From Geitlerinema sp. BBD 1991-9 (lineage in GTDB: Bacteria > Cyanobacteriota > Cyanobacteriia > Cyanobacteriales > Geitlerinemataceae), in contig LWRO01000012.1 of the NCBI GenBank assembly GCA_001657325.1, forward strand, positions 20,322 to 84,321: 64,000 nucleotides of DNA, given 5' to 3'. How positions within the stretch are numbered: position 1 is the stretch's first letter; every line of letters begins with the position of its first letter. Below, in pieces: positions 9,352-21,664 of this stretch. Made by a program: the position numbers and the translations under genes. A model generated the notes under the pieces. That model made no database searches. It worked only from the letters and a program-made list of their open reading frames with translations, and was not told where the DNA came from.

Positions 9352-9990
9352 ATGACGATCGAACTGTACACATTCCCAACACCCAACGGCCGCAAACCGG
9401 CCATCATGCTCGAAGAAGTCGGTATCCCTTACAAGATTTGTAAACTCGACATTACCAAAGGCGAACAGTTTTCATCAGAGTTCGTCGCCATCAACCCCAA
9501 CGGCAAAATTCCCGCCATTATCGATCGAGATACCGATACGACCGTGTTCGAGTCCGGTACGATCTTAATTTATTTGGCAGAGAAAACTGGAAAACTTCTC
9601 CCCAACGCCACGATCGAGCGACTGCGTGTCATGGAATGGTTGATGTTCCAAATGGCCAACGTGGGGCCGATTTTCGGTCAACTGGCACATTTTCGTCGGT
9701 TTGCACCCGAACCCATTCCCTACGCGATCGATCGTTATGAAAAAGAAACCCTACGCTTGTTCGGTGTCCTCGATCGTCAACTCGCCGAACGCGAGTATCT
9801 CGCTGGGGAGTACTCGATCGCTGATATTTCAACCTATCCCTGGGTTGCAGTTTACAAAAATCTCAACTTACCCCTCGACGAGTATCCAAACCTGAAGCGT
9901 TGGGTCAAAACCCTCGCACAGCGGCCCGCCGTACAACGAGGTATGGCGATTTTAACGCCTGACTTCGTCAGCGACTACGCCCAATCTTAG
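9352..9990 (+). CDS. Glutathione S-transferase family protein (YfcG/YghU-like)
   Basis: A 212-residue protein. The N-terminal thioredoxin-like domain starts MTIELYTFPTPNGRKPAIML and contains the glutathione-binding NPNGKIPAI turn and FESGTILIYLAEKTG. The all-helical C-terminal domain ends near YPNLKRWVKTLAQRP. The TPNGRK motif in place of a Cys/Ser/Tyr active site is typical of the nu-class GSTs (YfcG, YghU), which have disulfide-bond reductase activity on glutathionylated substrates. The start at 9352 is preferred over a TTG at 9328, which would duplicate the opening MTIEL. It is single, convergent with znuC and probably cytosolic. Confidence 0.88.
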   Translation: MTIELYTFPTPNGRKPAIMLEEVGIPYKICKLDITKGEQFSSEFVAINPNGKIPAIIDRDTDTTVFESGTILIYLAEKTGKLLPNATIERLRVMEWLMFQMANVGPIFGQLAHFRRFAPEPIPYAIDRYEKETLRLFGVLDRQLAEREYLAGEYSIADISTYPWVAVYKNLNLPLDEYPNLKRWVKTLAQRPAVQRGMAILTPDFVSDYAQS

Positions 9991-10112
9991 GAAGACAAGG
10001 GAAACTTTACCGTGAAGGGTGAAGAGTTTTTTGAGTGACCAGTCACCTGCGATCGGTGGAGACCGTTGGCTGGTTCTTGCGTGTCCTCCTCACCTCTTCA
10101 CTTCCCCAACCT

Positions 10113-10895
10113 TCAAGATCCCGAATCATCGCAACACGGGTGTTCGGGAAATACACGATGAGGAACGCCGTGGGCGATGAGATCGACGGGACACTGATAG
10201 GTTTTCTCCAACACTTCAGAGGTGATTTGCTTTTCACCGTGATAAAACAAGCGGCGGTTGAGACAGCCAATCGTTTTCACGTACGTCGAAATCGCACCGA
10301 GATCGTGAGAAACAATGACGATTGGCATCACTTCGTTGAGTTCGTTCAGTAACTCGTAGATATTCGTCTGCATTTTCGGGTCGACGCTGGCTGTCGGTTC
10401 GTCGAGGAGTAGCACCCGCGGTTCGCTGGCTAAAGCACGGGCGATATAAACGCGCTGACGCTGTCCCCCAGACAGTTCGCCGATGGGCGTTTTCGCAAAA
10501 TCCAACATTTCCACTCGATCGAGCGCTCGATCGACAATTTCCTCGTCTTTCACTGTGTAGCGTTGCAGCAGTCGCCGCTGTCCGAGTCGTCCCATTCGCA
10601 CGACATCGCGCACTCGTACTGGAAACTCTCGATCGAATTCGATACTTTGGGGAACGTAACCGATAAATCGCCGCCCCTTCGCCACCGGACGATCGAATAC
10701 GCGCACCTCCCCCCGTCGCGGCCGCAGCAACCCCAACATCACTTTTAATAAAGTGGTTTTTCCACCGCCGTTGGGGCCGATAATGCCAATGAAATCCTCC
10801 TCGTTGACGACGAAATCGATCTCTTCGAGAATAGGGTCTCGATCGTATCCCGCCCAAACGTGACGAACTTCGATCGCAGGGGAAGATGCAAACAT
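10113..10895 (-). CDS. znuC: Zinc/manganese ABC transporter ATP-binding protein
   Basis: A 260-residue ABC ATPase. Walker A GPNGGGKTT (40-48), signature LSGGQRQ (141-147), Walker B VLLLDEPTAS (161-170) and the switch His in VSHDLG are all present. The C-terminal extension ends with a His/Cys-containing tail (HRVFPEHPCCDD), common in metal-importer ATPases. It follows znuA by 51 bp on the same strand. No permease gene (znuB) lies in the next 1 kb, where a GST gene faces it. The permease must therefore be encoded elsewhere, or this unit has lost it. The zinc assignment rests on the partner binding protein and the Zur box at 12006-12020. Confidence 0.85.
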   Translation of the reverse strand: MFASSPAIEVRHVWAGYDRDPILEEIDFVVNEEDFIGIIGPNGGGKTTLLKVMLGLLRPRRGEVRVFDRPVAKGRRFIGYVPQSIEFDREFPVRVRDVVRMGRLGQRRLLQRYTVKDEEIVDRALDRVEMLDFAKTPIGELSGGQRQRVYIARALASEPRVLLLDEPTASVDPKMQTNIYELLNELNEVMPIVIVSHDLGAISTYVKTIGCLNRRLFYHGEKQITSEVLEKTYQCPVDLIAHGVPHRVFPEHPCCDDSGS

Positions 10896-10946
10896 ACGTC
10901 AATCGTAATTCGTGAATAATCTGTTTGGCCGCTGACCTCAAACTTG

Positions 10947-11915
10947 TTACCTCAAAACATCGGCGAACGTTTGAGAGACTTTGAGTAGGTTATCAGACCA
11001 ATCGGGAGCCAGGGGCGTAATGAGTAAAACTTCACCGTCGATTTCACGGGCGATGAATTCGGCCGATCTCGGACTGAACTCCGGTTGAGCAAAGACGACT
11101 TTGATATTGTCCGCTTGGGCTTCAGTGATGATTTGTGCCAGTTCGGACGCGCTCGGCTCTTGTCCCCCCACCTCAATGGAGATTTGTTGGAGATCGTAGT
11201 CGCGGGCGAAGTAACCCCAAGACGGGTGAAATACTAAGAATTTGCGGTTTTCCAAGTTCGCGAGATTTTGACGGATTTGCGCGTCGAGTTCGTCGAGTTC
11301 TCGAACGAACGCGGCGAGATTGGCATCGTACTCGTCTTGATTTTCGGGATCGAGCTGTACGAGAGCGTTGTGGATATTTTGCGCTTGAACTTTCACCAAC
11401 TCAGGAGACAGCCAAACGTGAGGATCGAGCATTTCTCCGTCGTGGTGGTGTTTTTCCTCGGTTTCGTCGTCGTGGTGTTCCTCGTGAGAGTGTTCTTCCT
11501 CGGTTTCGTCGTCGTGGTGTTCCTCGTGGTGATGTTCCCCGATCGAAATTTTTTCAATTCCCTCCGTAGAATCGATCGCGAGCATTTCGGGATTTGCACT
11601 TTGAATGCGATCCATCCAAGCCTTTTCAAAATCAATGCCGATCTGAATGTAAGCTTCTGCATCGCTGAGGGCGCGCAGTCGATCGGGTTTGGGTTCGTAA
11701 GTGTGGGGTGATTCCCCCGGTTCGACCATGACACTGACTTCGACGTTGTCGCCGCCGATCTTCTCGACGAAGTATTTTTGGGGCGCAATGCTCACGGTTA
11801 CGTCGAGCGTCTCGTCATCAGAGGCGTTCGTGTTGGGGTTCGGTGCGTTGCAACCCACGATCGAACCGATTCCGAGAACGAGGGTGATAGTAGCAAGGGA
11901 GTGGGAAACTTTCAT
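10947..11915 (-). CDS. znuA: Zinc ABC transporter substrate-binding lipoprotein with His-rich loop
   Basis: A 322-residue ZnuA-type cluster A-I binding protein. The start at 11915 (MKVSHSLAT) gives a lipoprotein signal ending in IGSIVGC, the lipid-modified Cys. An upstream in-frame start at 11978 would bury the signal. Metal ligands are placed as in ZnuA: ESPHTYEP, DPHVWLSP, FHPSWGYFARDY, and a C-terminal Asp region. Between the first two lies a long His/Asp/Glu-rich loop built of two copies of EEHHDDETEE, which is typical of zinc rather than manganese binding proteins. It is followed by znuC. The Zur box about 90 bp upstream points to zinc-responsive repression. Confidence 0.92.
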   Translation of the reverse strand: MKVSHSLATITLVLGIGSIVGCNAPNPNTNASDDETLDVTVSIAPQKYFVEKIGGDNVEVSVMVEPGESPHTYEPKPDRLRALSDAEAYIQIGIDFEKAWMDRIQSANPEMLAIDSTEGIEKISIGEHHHEEHHDDETEEEHSHEEHHDDETEEKHHHDGEMLDPHVWLSPELVKVQAQNIHNALVQLDPENQDEYDANLAAFVRELDELDAQIRQNLANLENRKFLVFHPSWGYFARDYDLQQISIEVGGQEPSASELAQIITEAQADNIKVVFAQPEFSPRSAEFIAREIDGEVLLITPLAPDWSDNLLKVSQTFADVLR

Positions 11916-12005
11916 TGAACTATTTAATAAATGTACGATATTCTGTAGTACCTGTGATGTATCGAATTGGGGGAGCAATCAGTCGTCTTCGTCGCATCTC
12001 AATTT

Positions 12006-12020
12006 TGATAACGATAATCA
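12006..12020. promoter_or_regulatory. Putative Zur box upstream of znuA
   Basis: TGATAACGATAATCA is a 7-1-7 near-palindrome. It differs from the cyanobacterial Zur consensus (TGATAATNATTATCA) at one position in each half. It lies 91 bp upstream of the znuA start, where a repressor could block its promoter. Confidence 0.65.
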
Positions 12021-12564
12021 TGAAACTTACTACCACAGAATATCAACTTTGACTAGACAATTGCGAAAAGGCAACTTTGAAGACGAATTTCAACCTGAAA
12101 CGGAATATCCACTCGATCGAGCGAGAGTGGATAGCAATTTTCACTTAAAAATTACTAAAAATGAGAGAAAAAAGTGTTTTGAAAAGAGAGATGATGAATT
12201 TGTACGTGATTGTCACGGCCCGCACTTGCTGTTCGATCGCACTACGTAGTCGATCTCCGAAAAGATTCTAAAAAGCAAATTTAAATTTTTCGTAAAGTTC
12301 AGTGTTTCAACTCACGACAACTGAGACTTACTTTAACTATATTGAATTTGTGAGAGACAAAAATCAGAAATTTGTAACCAATAATACGGTTCAATTTACT
12401 GAATTAACCTCTCTCAATTTTAGCAATTTTGCTAAAACAAAAAACCAGAAATTGATTTTCTTGGAGTCAAAAAATCAATTAATGCTCTTTGATGCTTGAC
12501 TCAATGGGTGTCACTACCAAAACCCAGCCGTTGAGTTTAAAGATTCTTCATCGGAGCAACTAAA
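12021..12564. other. AT-rich intergenic region between znuA and the CAP-RTX gene
   Basis: About 540 bp, clearly more AT-rich than its neighbours. Short open frames here have no recognisable protein character. It probably contains the divergent promoters and a long 5' leader for the gene at 12565, which has a GGAG-like RBS (CGGAGCAACTAAA before the ATG). Confidence 0.5.
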
Positions 12565-14313
12565 ATGTCTAAGCCAAGTGCTGCGGAACAATATATGCTA
12601 GAACTCGTCAACCGGATGCGACAAAACCCGCAAAACGAGCTGGATTTACTCCTAAGCAACGCTGATTCTGAAGTTGGGCAAGCCCTAGAATATTTTAAGG
12701 TCGATCGACAAATTTTATCCGAACAGTGGCGAAAACTCGAACCCGTAGCACCTGTAGCGTGGTCAGAGCAATTGCACGACTCGGCTGAAACCCATAACGA
12801 ATTAATGGTGTATTACGACCGACAAGCGCACAATTTACCGAACGAACTCGGATTACTCGAGCGAGTCGAAAAAACAGGATATCAAGTCGCAAAAGTTGCC
12901 GAAAATATATTCGCTTATCCCGAATCTGTCTTTGCCGGACACGCCGGATTTGCCATCGATTGGGGCGATACCGAAACGGGAATTCAAGATCCAGCCGGAC
13001 ATCGCATAACGCTCGTTAACGGTGACTATCGAGAAGTCGGTATTTCGATCGTCGAAGAGAACGATCCCGACACGAAAGTCGGATCGTTGCTGATTACCCA
13101 ACACTTCGGCATCGATCGAGCGGCAGCGTGGTCGGGTGACGATCTCTGGTTGTTAGGCGTTGTGTACGACGATCGAGTCTACAACGACGATTTTTACACC
13201 CCTGGTGAAGGATGGGGTAACGTTATCGTCGAAGCCCAAAGCGACGAGACCGACAAGATTTATACGACTCAGACTTGGGGGTCAGGTGGCTACCAACTCA
13301 AGCTCCCCTCCGGCACTTATACTATTACCTTTCGGGGGGACTTCGATCGAGACGGTGTCACTGATGCTGTCGTACAACGAACGACGATCGATAACGGCAA
13401 CATCAAACTCGACCTCGCCCTCGATTCTCCTTGGGAGATGCTTCGCGAACAACTCGATTTAACAACACCCGTCACTGAATCCGAGGAAGATCCCGAACCC
13501 TCGATCGAAAACGCTCCTCCGAGAGACAGTCGCACCCAAATCGCCGATTCCACCGGTAGCGTTACATTCGACGTTACATTCGACAATACAGAAGTGACGG
13601 TTTCCCTCGCCCCATTTCCCGGCGGCGAAGTAACAGGAGATTGGCTCAAAGGCAGTGCAGCGGCTGACACCCTACTCGGCAGTGAAACTGACGATGCTTT
13701 GCGAGGGGGAGACGGGCGCGATCTGCTCGTCGGACTTCAAGATGTCGATCGACTCGAGGGTGACGACGGTGACGATCTCCTCTTCGGCAACGTCGGACAA
13801 GACACCCTCGACGGGGGGAAAAATAACGACAAACTCTACGCCGGACAGGACGACGACCTCGCCATTGGCGGCGACGGACGCGATGCAATTATGGGCGATT
13901 GGGGAAGCGACACGATGACCGGAGACGAGGGTAACGATCTCCTGTACGGGAATGCTGGCAACGACCTCATCGACGGTGGACTCGACAACGATACCCTGAT
14001 GGGCGGCCGCGACGACGACACCCTCATCGGCGGTTCTGGCGACGACGTACTCTGCGGAGATCTCGGAACTGACCTCCTCATCGGTGGTTCCGGACGCGAT
14101 CGATTTGAAGTCAAACCCGACTCCGGAGCCGTCGTTATCGCCGATTTCACGAATGGTATCGATCGAATCGCTTTGAAAGATGGGTTGCGCTTTGAAGAGT
14201 TTGCATCCGTCCAACTTGGCAACGACTTACAACTGATGACTGGAAGCCTCAGCATAACCTTACAAAATATCGATCGATCCCAAATCGATGCCACAGATTT
14301 CCTCAACCGGTAA
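12565..14313 (+). CDS. CAP-domain protein with C-terminal RTX calcium-binding repeats
   Basis: A 582-residue protein. Residues about 5-180 are a bacterial CAP/SCP domain: AAEQYMLELVNRMRQNPQNE, then AWSEQLHDSAETHNE, GENIFAY-like AENIFAYPES, and a beta-rich end. Residues about 240-285 form a carboxypeptidase-regulatory-like or SdrD-B-like strand segment (DFDRDGVTDAV). Residues about 355-520 carry many GGxGxDxxx nonapeptides (GGSGDDVLCGDLGTDLLIG), the calcium-binding beta-roll of RTX proteins. No N-terminal signal peptide is visible, as expected for C-terminally signalled type I secretion. The product is probably secreted and calcium-stabilised. The role of the CAP domain is unknown. A clear terminator follows at 14347. 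Confidence 0.85.
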   Translation: MSKPSAAEQYMLELVNRMRQNPQNELDLLLSNADSEVGQALEYFKVDRQILSEQWRKLEPVAPVAWSEQLHDSAETHNELMVYYDRQAHNLPNELGLLERVEKTGYQVAKVAENIFAYPESVFAGHAGFAIDWGDTETGIQDPAGHRITLVNGDYREVGISIVEENDPDTKVGSLLITQHFGIDRAAAWSGDDLWLLGVVYDDRVYNDDFYTPGEGWGNVIVEAQSDETDKIYTTQTWGSGGYQLKLPSGTYTITFRGDFDRDGVTDAVVQRTTIDNGNIKLDLALDSPWEMLREQLDLTTPVTESEEDPEPSIENAPPRDSRTQIADSTGSVTFDVTFDNTEVTVSLAPFPGGEVTGDWLKGSAAADTLLGSETDDALRGGDGRDLLVGLQDVDRLEGDDGDDLLFGNVGQDTLDGGKNNDKLYAGQDDDLAIGGDGRDAIMGDWGSDTMTGDEGNDLLYGNAGNDLIDGGLDNDTLMGGRDDDTLIGGSGDDVLCGDLGTDLLIGGSGRDRFEVKPDSGAVVIADFTNGIDRIALKDGLRFEEFASVQLGNDLQLMTGSLSITLQNIDRSQIDATDFLNR

Positions 14314-14346
14314 GGGATTGAGTTGTTCGAGTTGCCATTGTTCCAT

Positions 14347-14378
14347 CCCAGTTTGGAGATTGTCCAGGCTGGGTTTTT
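14347..14378 (+). terminator. Rho-independent terminator of the CAP-RTX gene
   Basis: CCCAG, TT, TGGA, loop GATTG, TCCA, GG, CTGGG, then TTTTT. The stem has an inner 4-bp and an outer 5-bp helix with a symmetric internal loop. Confidence 0.8.
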
Positions 14379-14395
14379 CTGTGCCAAAACGAACG

Positions 14396-15712
14396 TCACA
14401 AGTCTTCCCTCAACCGTGCCAGTAAACTCGATCGATCGACCCGAGCCAAAATCTCGCGAATGACCGTATCCGCACCGTCCGGGCCCCAGGTACACCCCCG
14501 CTCCAAATAGGTTCTCGTGGCCTGTCCGACGGCATAAGCACCCACACCAGCTAACATCCCCTGAGCGACACCTGCCCCCGCATATCCGAGAAGCCCTGCC
14601 GTTTTCCCCAAACCGAACATCGCACCGCTGAGCGTTTCCCCTAAAACCAACCCCCCCGCACTCAACAGGATTGTCTGGAGCAATTTTCTCGCTTCGCGCC
14701 CCGTCATTGGCAATCCATAAAGCCGTGCCAACGCGCGAACGAGCAGCAAATCCACCACAGCACCGCCAGCGATATCGAGTAGGAACAGGGGATTGAGAGC
14801 GACGATAGCGGCTTTATAGGACATAAACTTCCAAACCACATCCTCAGCATCTCGATCGAGCAATTCGACGACCGTTTTCGAGAGCGCCACTTCCGCATCT
14901 CGAGACTGAACCAGAGCGTTGAGTGCCAGCAGGAGCCGCCCCTCCCGAACGAGCAGCGATTGCAGTTTCGCTTCCAACTCTCCCACGTCAGGAGATGGCG
15001 TTTCCAAAACCTCTTCAACTCGTCCGTCAGGCAACTCGTGACGTACTCGTACCGGCTTGGGATCGGCCGCCACCCGCACGATTTCGTCGGGACGCAGGGG
15101 TAAGCCTTGACGCTGTCCCAAGCTACGGAGTTGTTCGTAAACTGCCGTGCGGTCTTTCTCAGGATACAAATCCGTCTTGTTAAAGACCACGACGAGGGGT
15201 TTGTGCGTTTCCCACAAGTCGCACAGCGCTCGATATTCTGTCTGCGTCACGTCTCCCGCCACGACGAACAAGATTGCATCGGCTTGTTGCGCGATCTCTC
15301 GCGCCATCTGCGATCGAGCAGCACCGTCCACCTCATCGAGTCCCGGTGTATCGATCAGTTCCACTTGCAAGGGCAATGCATCCCCTTGAGGCGTTTGCAC
15401 TTGCCAAAGGATCGATCGCGGCCACTGCGTTACCCCGTGTAGCGGCCCCGTCGGCAAAACGTTCTGTTTGAGAAGTGCGTTGAGCACCGCTGACTTCCCG
15501 CGACTCACGGCACCGAAGGCTGCAATGCGCAGGAGTTGTCGATCGAGTTTGAGTCGATTGGTTTGCAACACCTCCTGTTGTTCGCGTAAGCTCTTCTGCA
15601 ATCGTTCGTTGCGATCCGTCGGTCGCGTCTTAGGGATCTGAGTATACCGAGCCATCGATCGATCCAAGCTCGATCGGGCCTGTCGAGCCACAAAATCAGA
15701 ATAGTCGCGCAC
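14396..15712 (-). CDS. Era/dynamin-like GTPase with C-terminal DUF697-type membrane region
   Basis: A 438-residue protein. The G domain has P-loop GAVSRGKSAVLNALL, switch/G3 DTPGLDE and G4 NKTDLYPE, within about residues 65-260. A helical hairpin region (about 300-425) contains glycine/alanine-rich hydrophobic stretches (ALNPLFLLDIAGGAVVDLLL; LLSAGGLVLGETLSGAMFGL), as in the DUF697/YcjF-linked GTPases that sit at the cytoplasmic membrane. Cyanobacterial members are conserved but poorly characterised. A membrane-remodelling or stress role is plausible, not shown. It lies 135 bp downstream of the histidine kinase on the same strand and converges on the CAP-RTX gene. Confidence 0.8.
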   Translation of the reverse strand: MRDYSDFVARQARSSLDRSMARYTQIPKTRPTDRNERLQKSLREQQEVLQTNRLKLDRQLLRIAAFGAVSRGKSAVLNALLKQNVLPTGPLHGVTQWPRSILWQVQTPQGDALPLQVELIDTPGLDEVDGAARSQMAREIAQQADAILFVVAGDVTQTEYRALCDLWETHKPLVVVFNKTDLYPEKDRTAVYEQLRSLGQRQGLPLRPDEIVRVAADPKPVRVRHELPDGRVEEVLETPSPDVGELEAKLQSLLVREGRLLLALNALVQSRDAEVALSKTVVELLDRDAEDVVWKFMSYKAAIVALNPLFLLDIAGGAVVDLLLVRALARLYGLPMTGREARKLLQTILLSAGGLVLGETLSGAMFGLGKTAGLLGYAGAGVAQGMLAGVGAYAVGQATRTYLERGCTWGPDGADTVIREILARVDRSSLLARLREDL

Positions 15713-15847
15713 GATACTGTCTGTTTGATAAATTGCTAATCTCTCGTCTGACGAGATGGTCAGGGGACGATCTCAGAGCCGAAGCGCCGAAATATTTTCC
15801 GGTGTCTACCCAGCTCAAACCGATGACGACGCTTCAATCTTCACACT

Positions 15848-17842
15848 TCACGTTAAACTCTCGTCTTCAAACCACTCGTCCCCCTCAATCTCACTCAACG
15901 CCGGTAACCCGATCTCCTCTGAGGTTACAGCCGAATCGTCCGTCCAGTTCCACCAATCGGACTCGTCCGCCTCCTTCAGATCGCGTTCAGCCGACTCCCG
16001 ATCGGTCGCCTCGTCTGCTGCAAAATCTTCCAGACTGACGTTGGCAAACTCTGGCAAGTCCAACAGCTCAGCTGTTTCCGCCAACAGCGGTGCGTCCTCG
16101 TTTTCGACCGTCCCAGACAAACTGCTCGTTCCCTCTCGTTGTTCTTCCACCAAAACGGTATTCGCTGGCAGATCGACAACGAAGGTCGATCCGACCTCCA
16201 GCTTGCTATCTACTGTAATATCCCCGCCCATCATTTGACAGAACCGACGGCTAATTGCCAAGCCCAGCCCCGTCCCCCCGTACTTTTTCGTCGTCGATTG
16301 ATCCGCTTGAGTAAACGGTTGAAAAATACTGTTAATTTGTTCGGTCGTCATTCCGATGCCCGTATCGCTGACCCGGAAACAAACCCATCCCGGTTCCTCA
16401 GCCGGTACCGGCCGATCGGGTTCCGCACCACTCGTCTCTTCGAGGGAAGCTCGATCGGCCTCGCTGACAATCGCACTAAACGGTGATTCCTGACGGTTGA
16501 CGGTCAGCCAGATCGTCCCCTGGTGTGTAAATTTGGCTGCATTACTGAGCAAGTTCAACAACACCTGTTGAACTTTTGTTCGATCGGCGTACATTTGCCC
16601 CACGTTGAGGCTGCAATCGATCCGTAGCGTATTCGTATTTTTCTCCACCAACGGCTGCACCGTCGCTTCCAACTCCTGCACTAAGATAGCCACGTCGAAT
16701 GTATCCGGAACGAGGGTCATTTTCCCAGCTTCGATCTTGGAAAAGTCTAGAATGTCTTGAATGATCGACAGTAAATGACGGCCAGCGGTCGTAATACTTT
16801 TGAGATCGGTGACGATCTCCTCATCGTCGATTCCCATATCCTCGACTTCTTCTTGCAAGATCTCGCTGTAACCGATAATGGCATTGAGCGGTGTCCGCAG
16901 TTCGTGGCTCATGTTGGCCAAAAACGAACTTTTAGCTTGATTCGCTGCTTCCGCTGCAAGTGTTGCCTGATAGAGTTCGGCTTCAGCTCGCTTGCGTTCG
17001 GTAATATCGCGAGCAAACGTACAGGTATATTCCTCGCCGTTGTAGACCAGAGAGTTGATCGTGATTTCAACGGGAAACGTTCGACCATCCTTCGCACAAT
17101 GGCGCGATTCGAGCGTGAACGAGCCGAATTCTTTAATTTGATCCCAATAGTCCGGCCAGATCTCCGGTGGCAAGTCGGGATTGATATCGTGGATGGTCTT
17201 TGAGAGAAGTTCTTCTCGAGCGTATCCTAACGACAAGCAAGCCGCATCGTTCACGTAAAAGATATTGCCTGCCCGCGTAAACCAAAACACAGCATCTCCC
17301 GCCTGGTTGATGGAAATTTGGCTCATGGGAAGGGTACTGTCGAGACGCTGTCGTGCCTCTCGTTCCCGCTTTAACTCCGTTTCAACTTCCTGTAACTGAT
17401 TGCCAAGCGCTTGCTTCACCTGACGCGCTTTCAGCAGTGCTTTTTTGGGTTTACTGATATCTTCACACGTTAAAATCAACCCGCCGACCGTTCCATTGGG
17501 GAGATACCAGGGTTGAATTTGCCAACTGACGGGATGTTTCGACCCATCGGGGGAGGGAAACCGGCATTCTTGCAGACGTTCGGTCTGTCCTTGCAAGCAA
17601 CGTTGATGAATGGGTTTCCAACGATGGGCGTTGTGGGGACAGATTTCGTAGTGCGATCGACCTCGAAGCGATTGTCCGTTCGCACTCATCAGTTTTTGCC
17701 ACTGACGACTCGCACCCAAATATCGCATTTGACAGTCCACGATCGCGATGGCAACGGGACTGTATTCCAAGAACAGCTCGAAAAGTTCCGGATTGTCGGG
17801 GACGTACATGGCGAACTCGGCACGTTGCTCGTAGGATGCCAC
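15848..17842 (-). CDS. PAS-PAS sensor histidine kinase
   Basis: A 664-residue protein with two PAS domains (about 16-130 and 175-290), a short coiled coil between them, then HisKA with H-box [18 protein letters not shown] (phospho-acceptor His313). The ATPase domain has N-box [16 protein letters not shown] (about 424-439), G1 DTGIGM (493-498) and the F/G2 region [22 protein letters not shown] split over 507-528. No transmembrane segment is seen, so it is cytosolic. Two oddities stand out: a proline/acidic insertion between the N and G1 boxes (about 450-485), and an acidic C-terminal tail of about 95 residues rich in Glu, Asp, Ser and Trp with no receiver domain. No response regulator is adjacent. 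The input signal is unknown. Confidence 0.92.
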   Translation of the reverse strand: MASYEQRAEFAMYVPDNPELFELFLEYSPVAIAIVDCQMRYLGASRQWQKLMSANGQSLRGRSHYEICPHNAHRWKPIHQRCLQGQTERLQECRFPSPDGSKHPVSWQIQPWYLPNGTVGGLILTCEDISKPKKALLKARQVKQALGNQLQEVETELKREREARQRLDSTLPMSQISINQAGDAVFWFTRAGNIFYVNDAACLSLGYAREELLSKTIHDINPDLPPEIWPDYWDQIKEFGSFTLESRHCAKDGRTFPVEITINSLVYNGEEYTCTFARDITERKRAEAELYQATLAAEAANQAKSSFLANMSHELRTPLNAIIGYSEILQEEVEDMGIDDEEIVTDLKSITTAGRHLLSIIQDILDFSKIEAGKMTLVPDTFDVAILVQELEATVQPLVEKNTNTLRIDCSLNVGQMYADRTKVQQVLLNLLSNAAKFTHQGTIWLTVNRQESPFSAIVSEADRASLEETSGAEPDRPVPAEEPGWVCFRVSDTGIGMTTEQINSIFQPFTQADQSTTKKYGGTGLGLAISRRFCQMMGGDITVDSKLEVGSTFVVDLPANTVLVEEQREGTSSLSGTVENEDAPLLAETAELLDLPEFANVSLEDFAADEATDRESAERDLKEADESDWWNWTDDSAVTSEEIGLPALSEIEGDEWFEDESLT

Positions 17843-18430
17843 CGTCAGGCACGCACTTCAAGTGCATCAATGGCCCGTGCGCGAAGCGTTTGGCAAAAGG
17901 TCTTTCGCTAACATTAGACGAACCAACACTCACCCGAATTGAATTCGGGAAACTTTTGGGAAAGCGGTAGAAACGCCAACTGTTGCACCTCGAACGCCTC
18001 AGACTCAACGAACGGTTTCTTGCCAGAGATTCAGTCTCTTCTACAGGGGCGGCTTTCTGACTCGAGCCGATGTCGGTATGCTTCGCGGTAAACGTGAAGT
18101 TTGAGGAGCGCGAGGTATCCTATCTCGATACCCGTGCGATTATTCCAAACGATCGGAAACAGATCGCGTGAGTTACGAGACATAATAGCGTTTTCCAACG
18201 CTTAGGCGGTTTTTAGAATTGTTGCCGCCTCGTTAAATTTTAACATTGAGCGTGGGAAGTCCCCGCTTCAATTGCGCGATCGAGTGCGCGATCGAGTCTT
18301 TAATTGAAGCGTATTTGGGTTGAGTCACCCAAAACTCGTGAAGCAGGGATCGCTGGGGGGCAGTCGATCGAGGTCTTTCTCGAATCCCCTGACTTTGCCA
18401 AAACTCCCCAGACGATACAGAAACGATCGA
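17843..18430. other. Intergenic region with stem-loops
   Basis: Between groEL and the histidine kinase. A perfect 10-bp inverted repeat (CGCTTCAATT at 18264-18273, AATTGAAGCG at 18302-18311) is followed by a second small hairpin (TTGGGT at 18315-18320, ACCCAA at 18327-18332). A 72-codon frame at 18233-18451 on the minus strand covers both but has no recognisable protein features. The structure may belong to a small RNA or to regulatory sequence. Confidence 0.4.
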
Positions 18431-18454
18431 GGGGCGAAACTTGAGTTTCACCCC
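18431..18454 (-). terminator. Terminator of groEL
   Basis: On the minus strand, GGGGTGAAAC, loop TCAA, GTTTCGCCCC: a 10-bp stem with one G-T pair, 48 bp past the groEL stop. The T tract after it is short. Confidence 0.5.
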
Positions 18455-18501
18455 GGTTTGAATCAGACGACGTTCGGATGACGTGCTACGTGTGGCGGAT
18501 T

Positions 18502-21370
<2,869 letters not shown>

Positions 21371-21482
21371 CGGGGGCGCTGGCGTAACACAATCGCGAGA
21401 TTGGGATTTGAAAGTTTGAATTTGAAAGTTTGAAGTTATTGTACGGGGGATTGTACGGGGGGAAACGATCTCCCCCACAATA

Positions 21483-21612
21483 CAATAGACCTCCTGCACG
21501 GATCGAATACCCCCCTTTAATCCCCCCGGGTCAAGGGGGAAAATTGGCTCTCTCCCTTTTCTAAGGGGAGGGTTGGGGTGGGGTTAAAAATATTCAGGCA
21601 GGCGGTCTATTG
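21483..21612. mobile_element. MITE-like palindromic element, 130 bp
   Basis: It is bounded by imperfect terminal inverted repeats: CAATAGACCTCCTGC at 21483-21497, and at 21598-21612 the complement of CAATAGACCGCCTGC (14 of 15 identical). The interior is a C-run/G-run palindrome plus CTAAGGGGAGGG. A second copy of the right half begins this window (1-95). There is no coding capacity. Confidence 0.65.
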
Positions 21613-21664
21613 TCATCGGTCTGAGTTCAGAGTTGAGATCGGTGTTGAGATCGGTTCGATCGAA

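Noticed and set aside
11135-11711. Long open frames on the plus strand opposite znuA
   Set aside because: They are antisense to the His/Asp-rich coding repeats, which keep several frames open by composition.
18233-18451. A 72-codon frame between groEL and the kinase
   Set aside because: It covers two stem-loops and the groEL terminator, with no RBS and no recognisable features.
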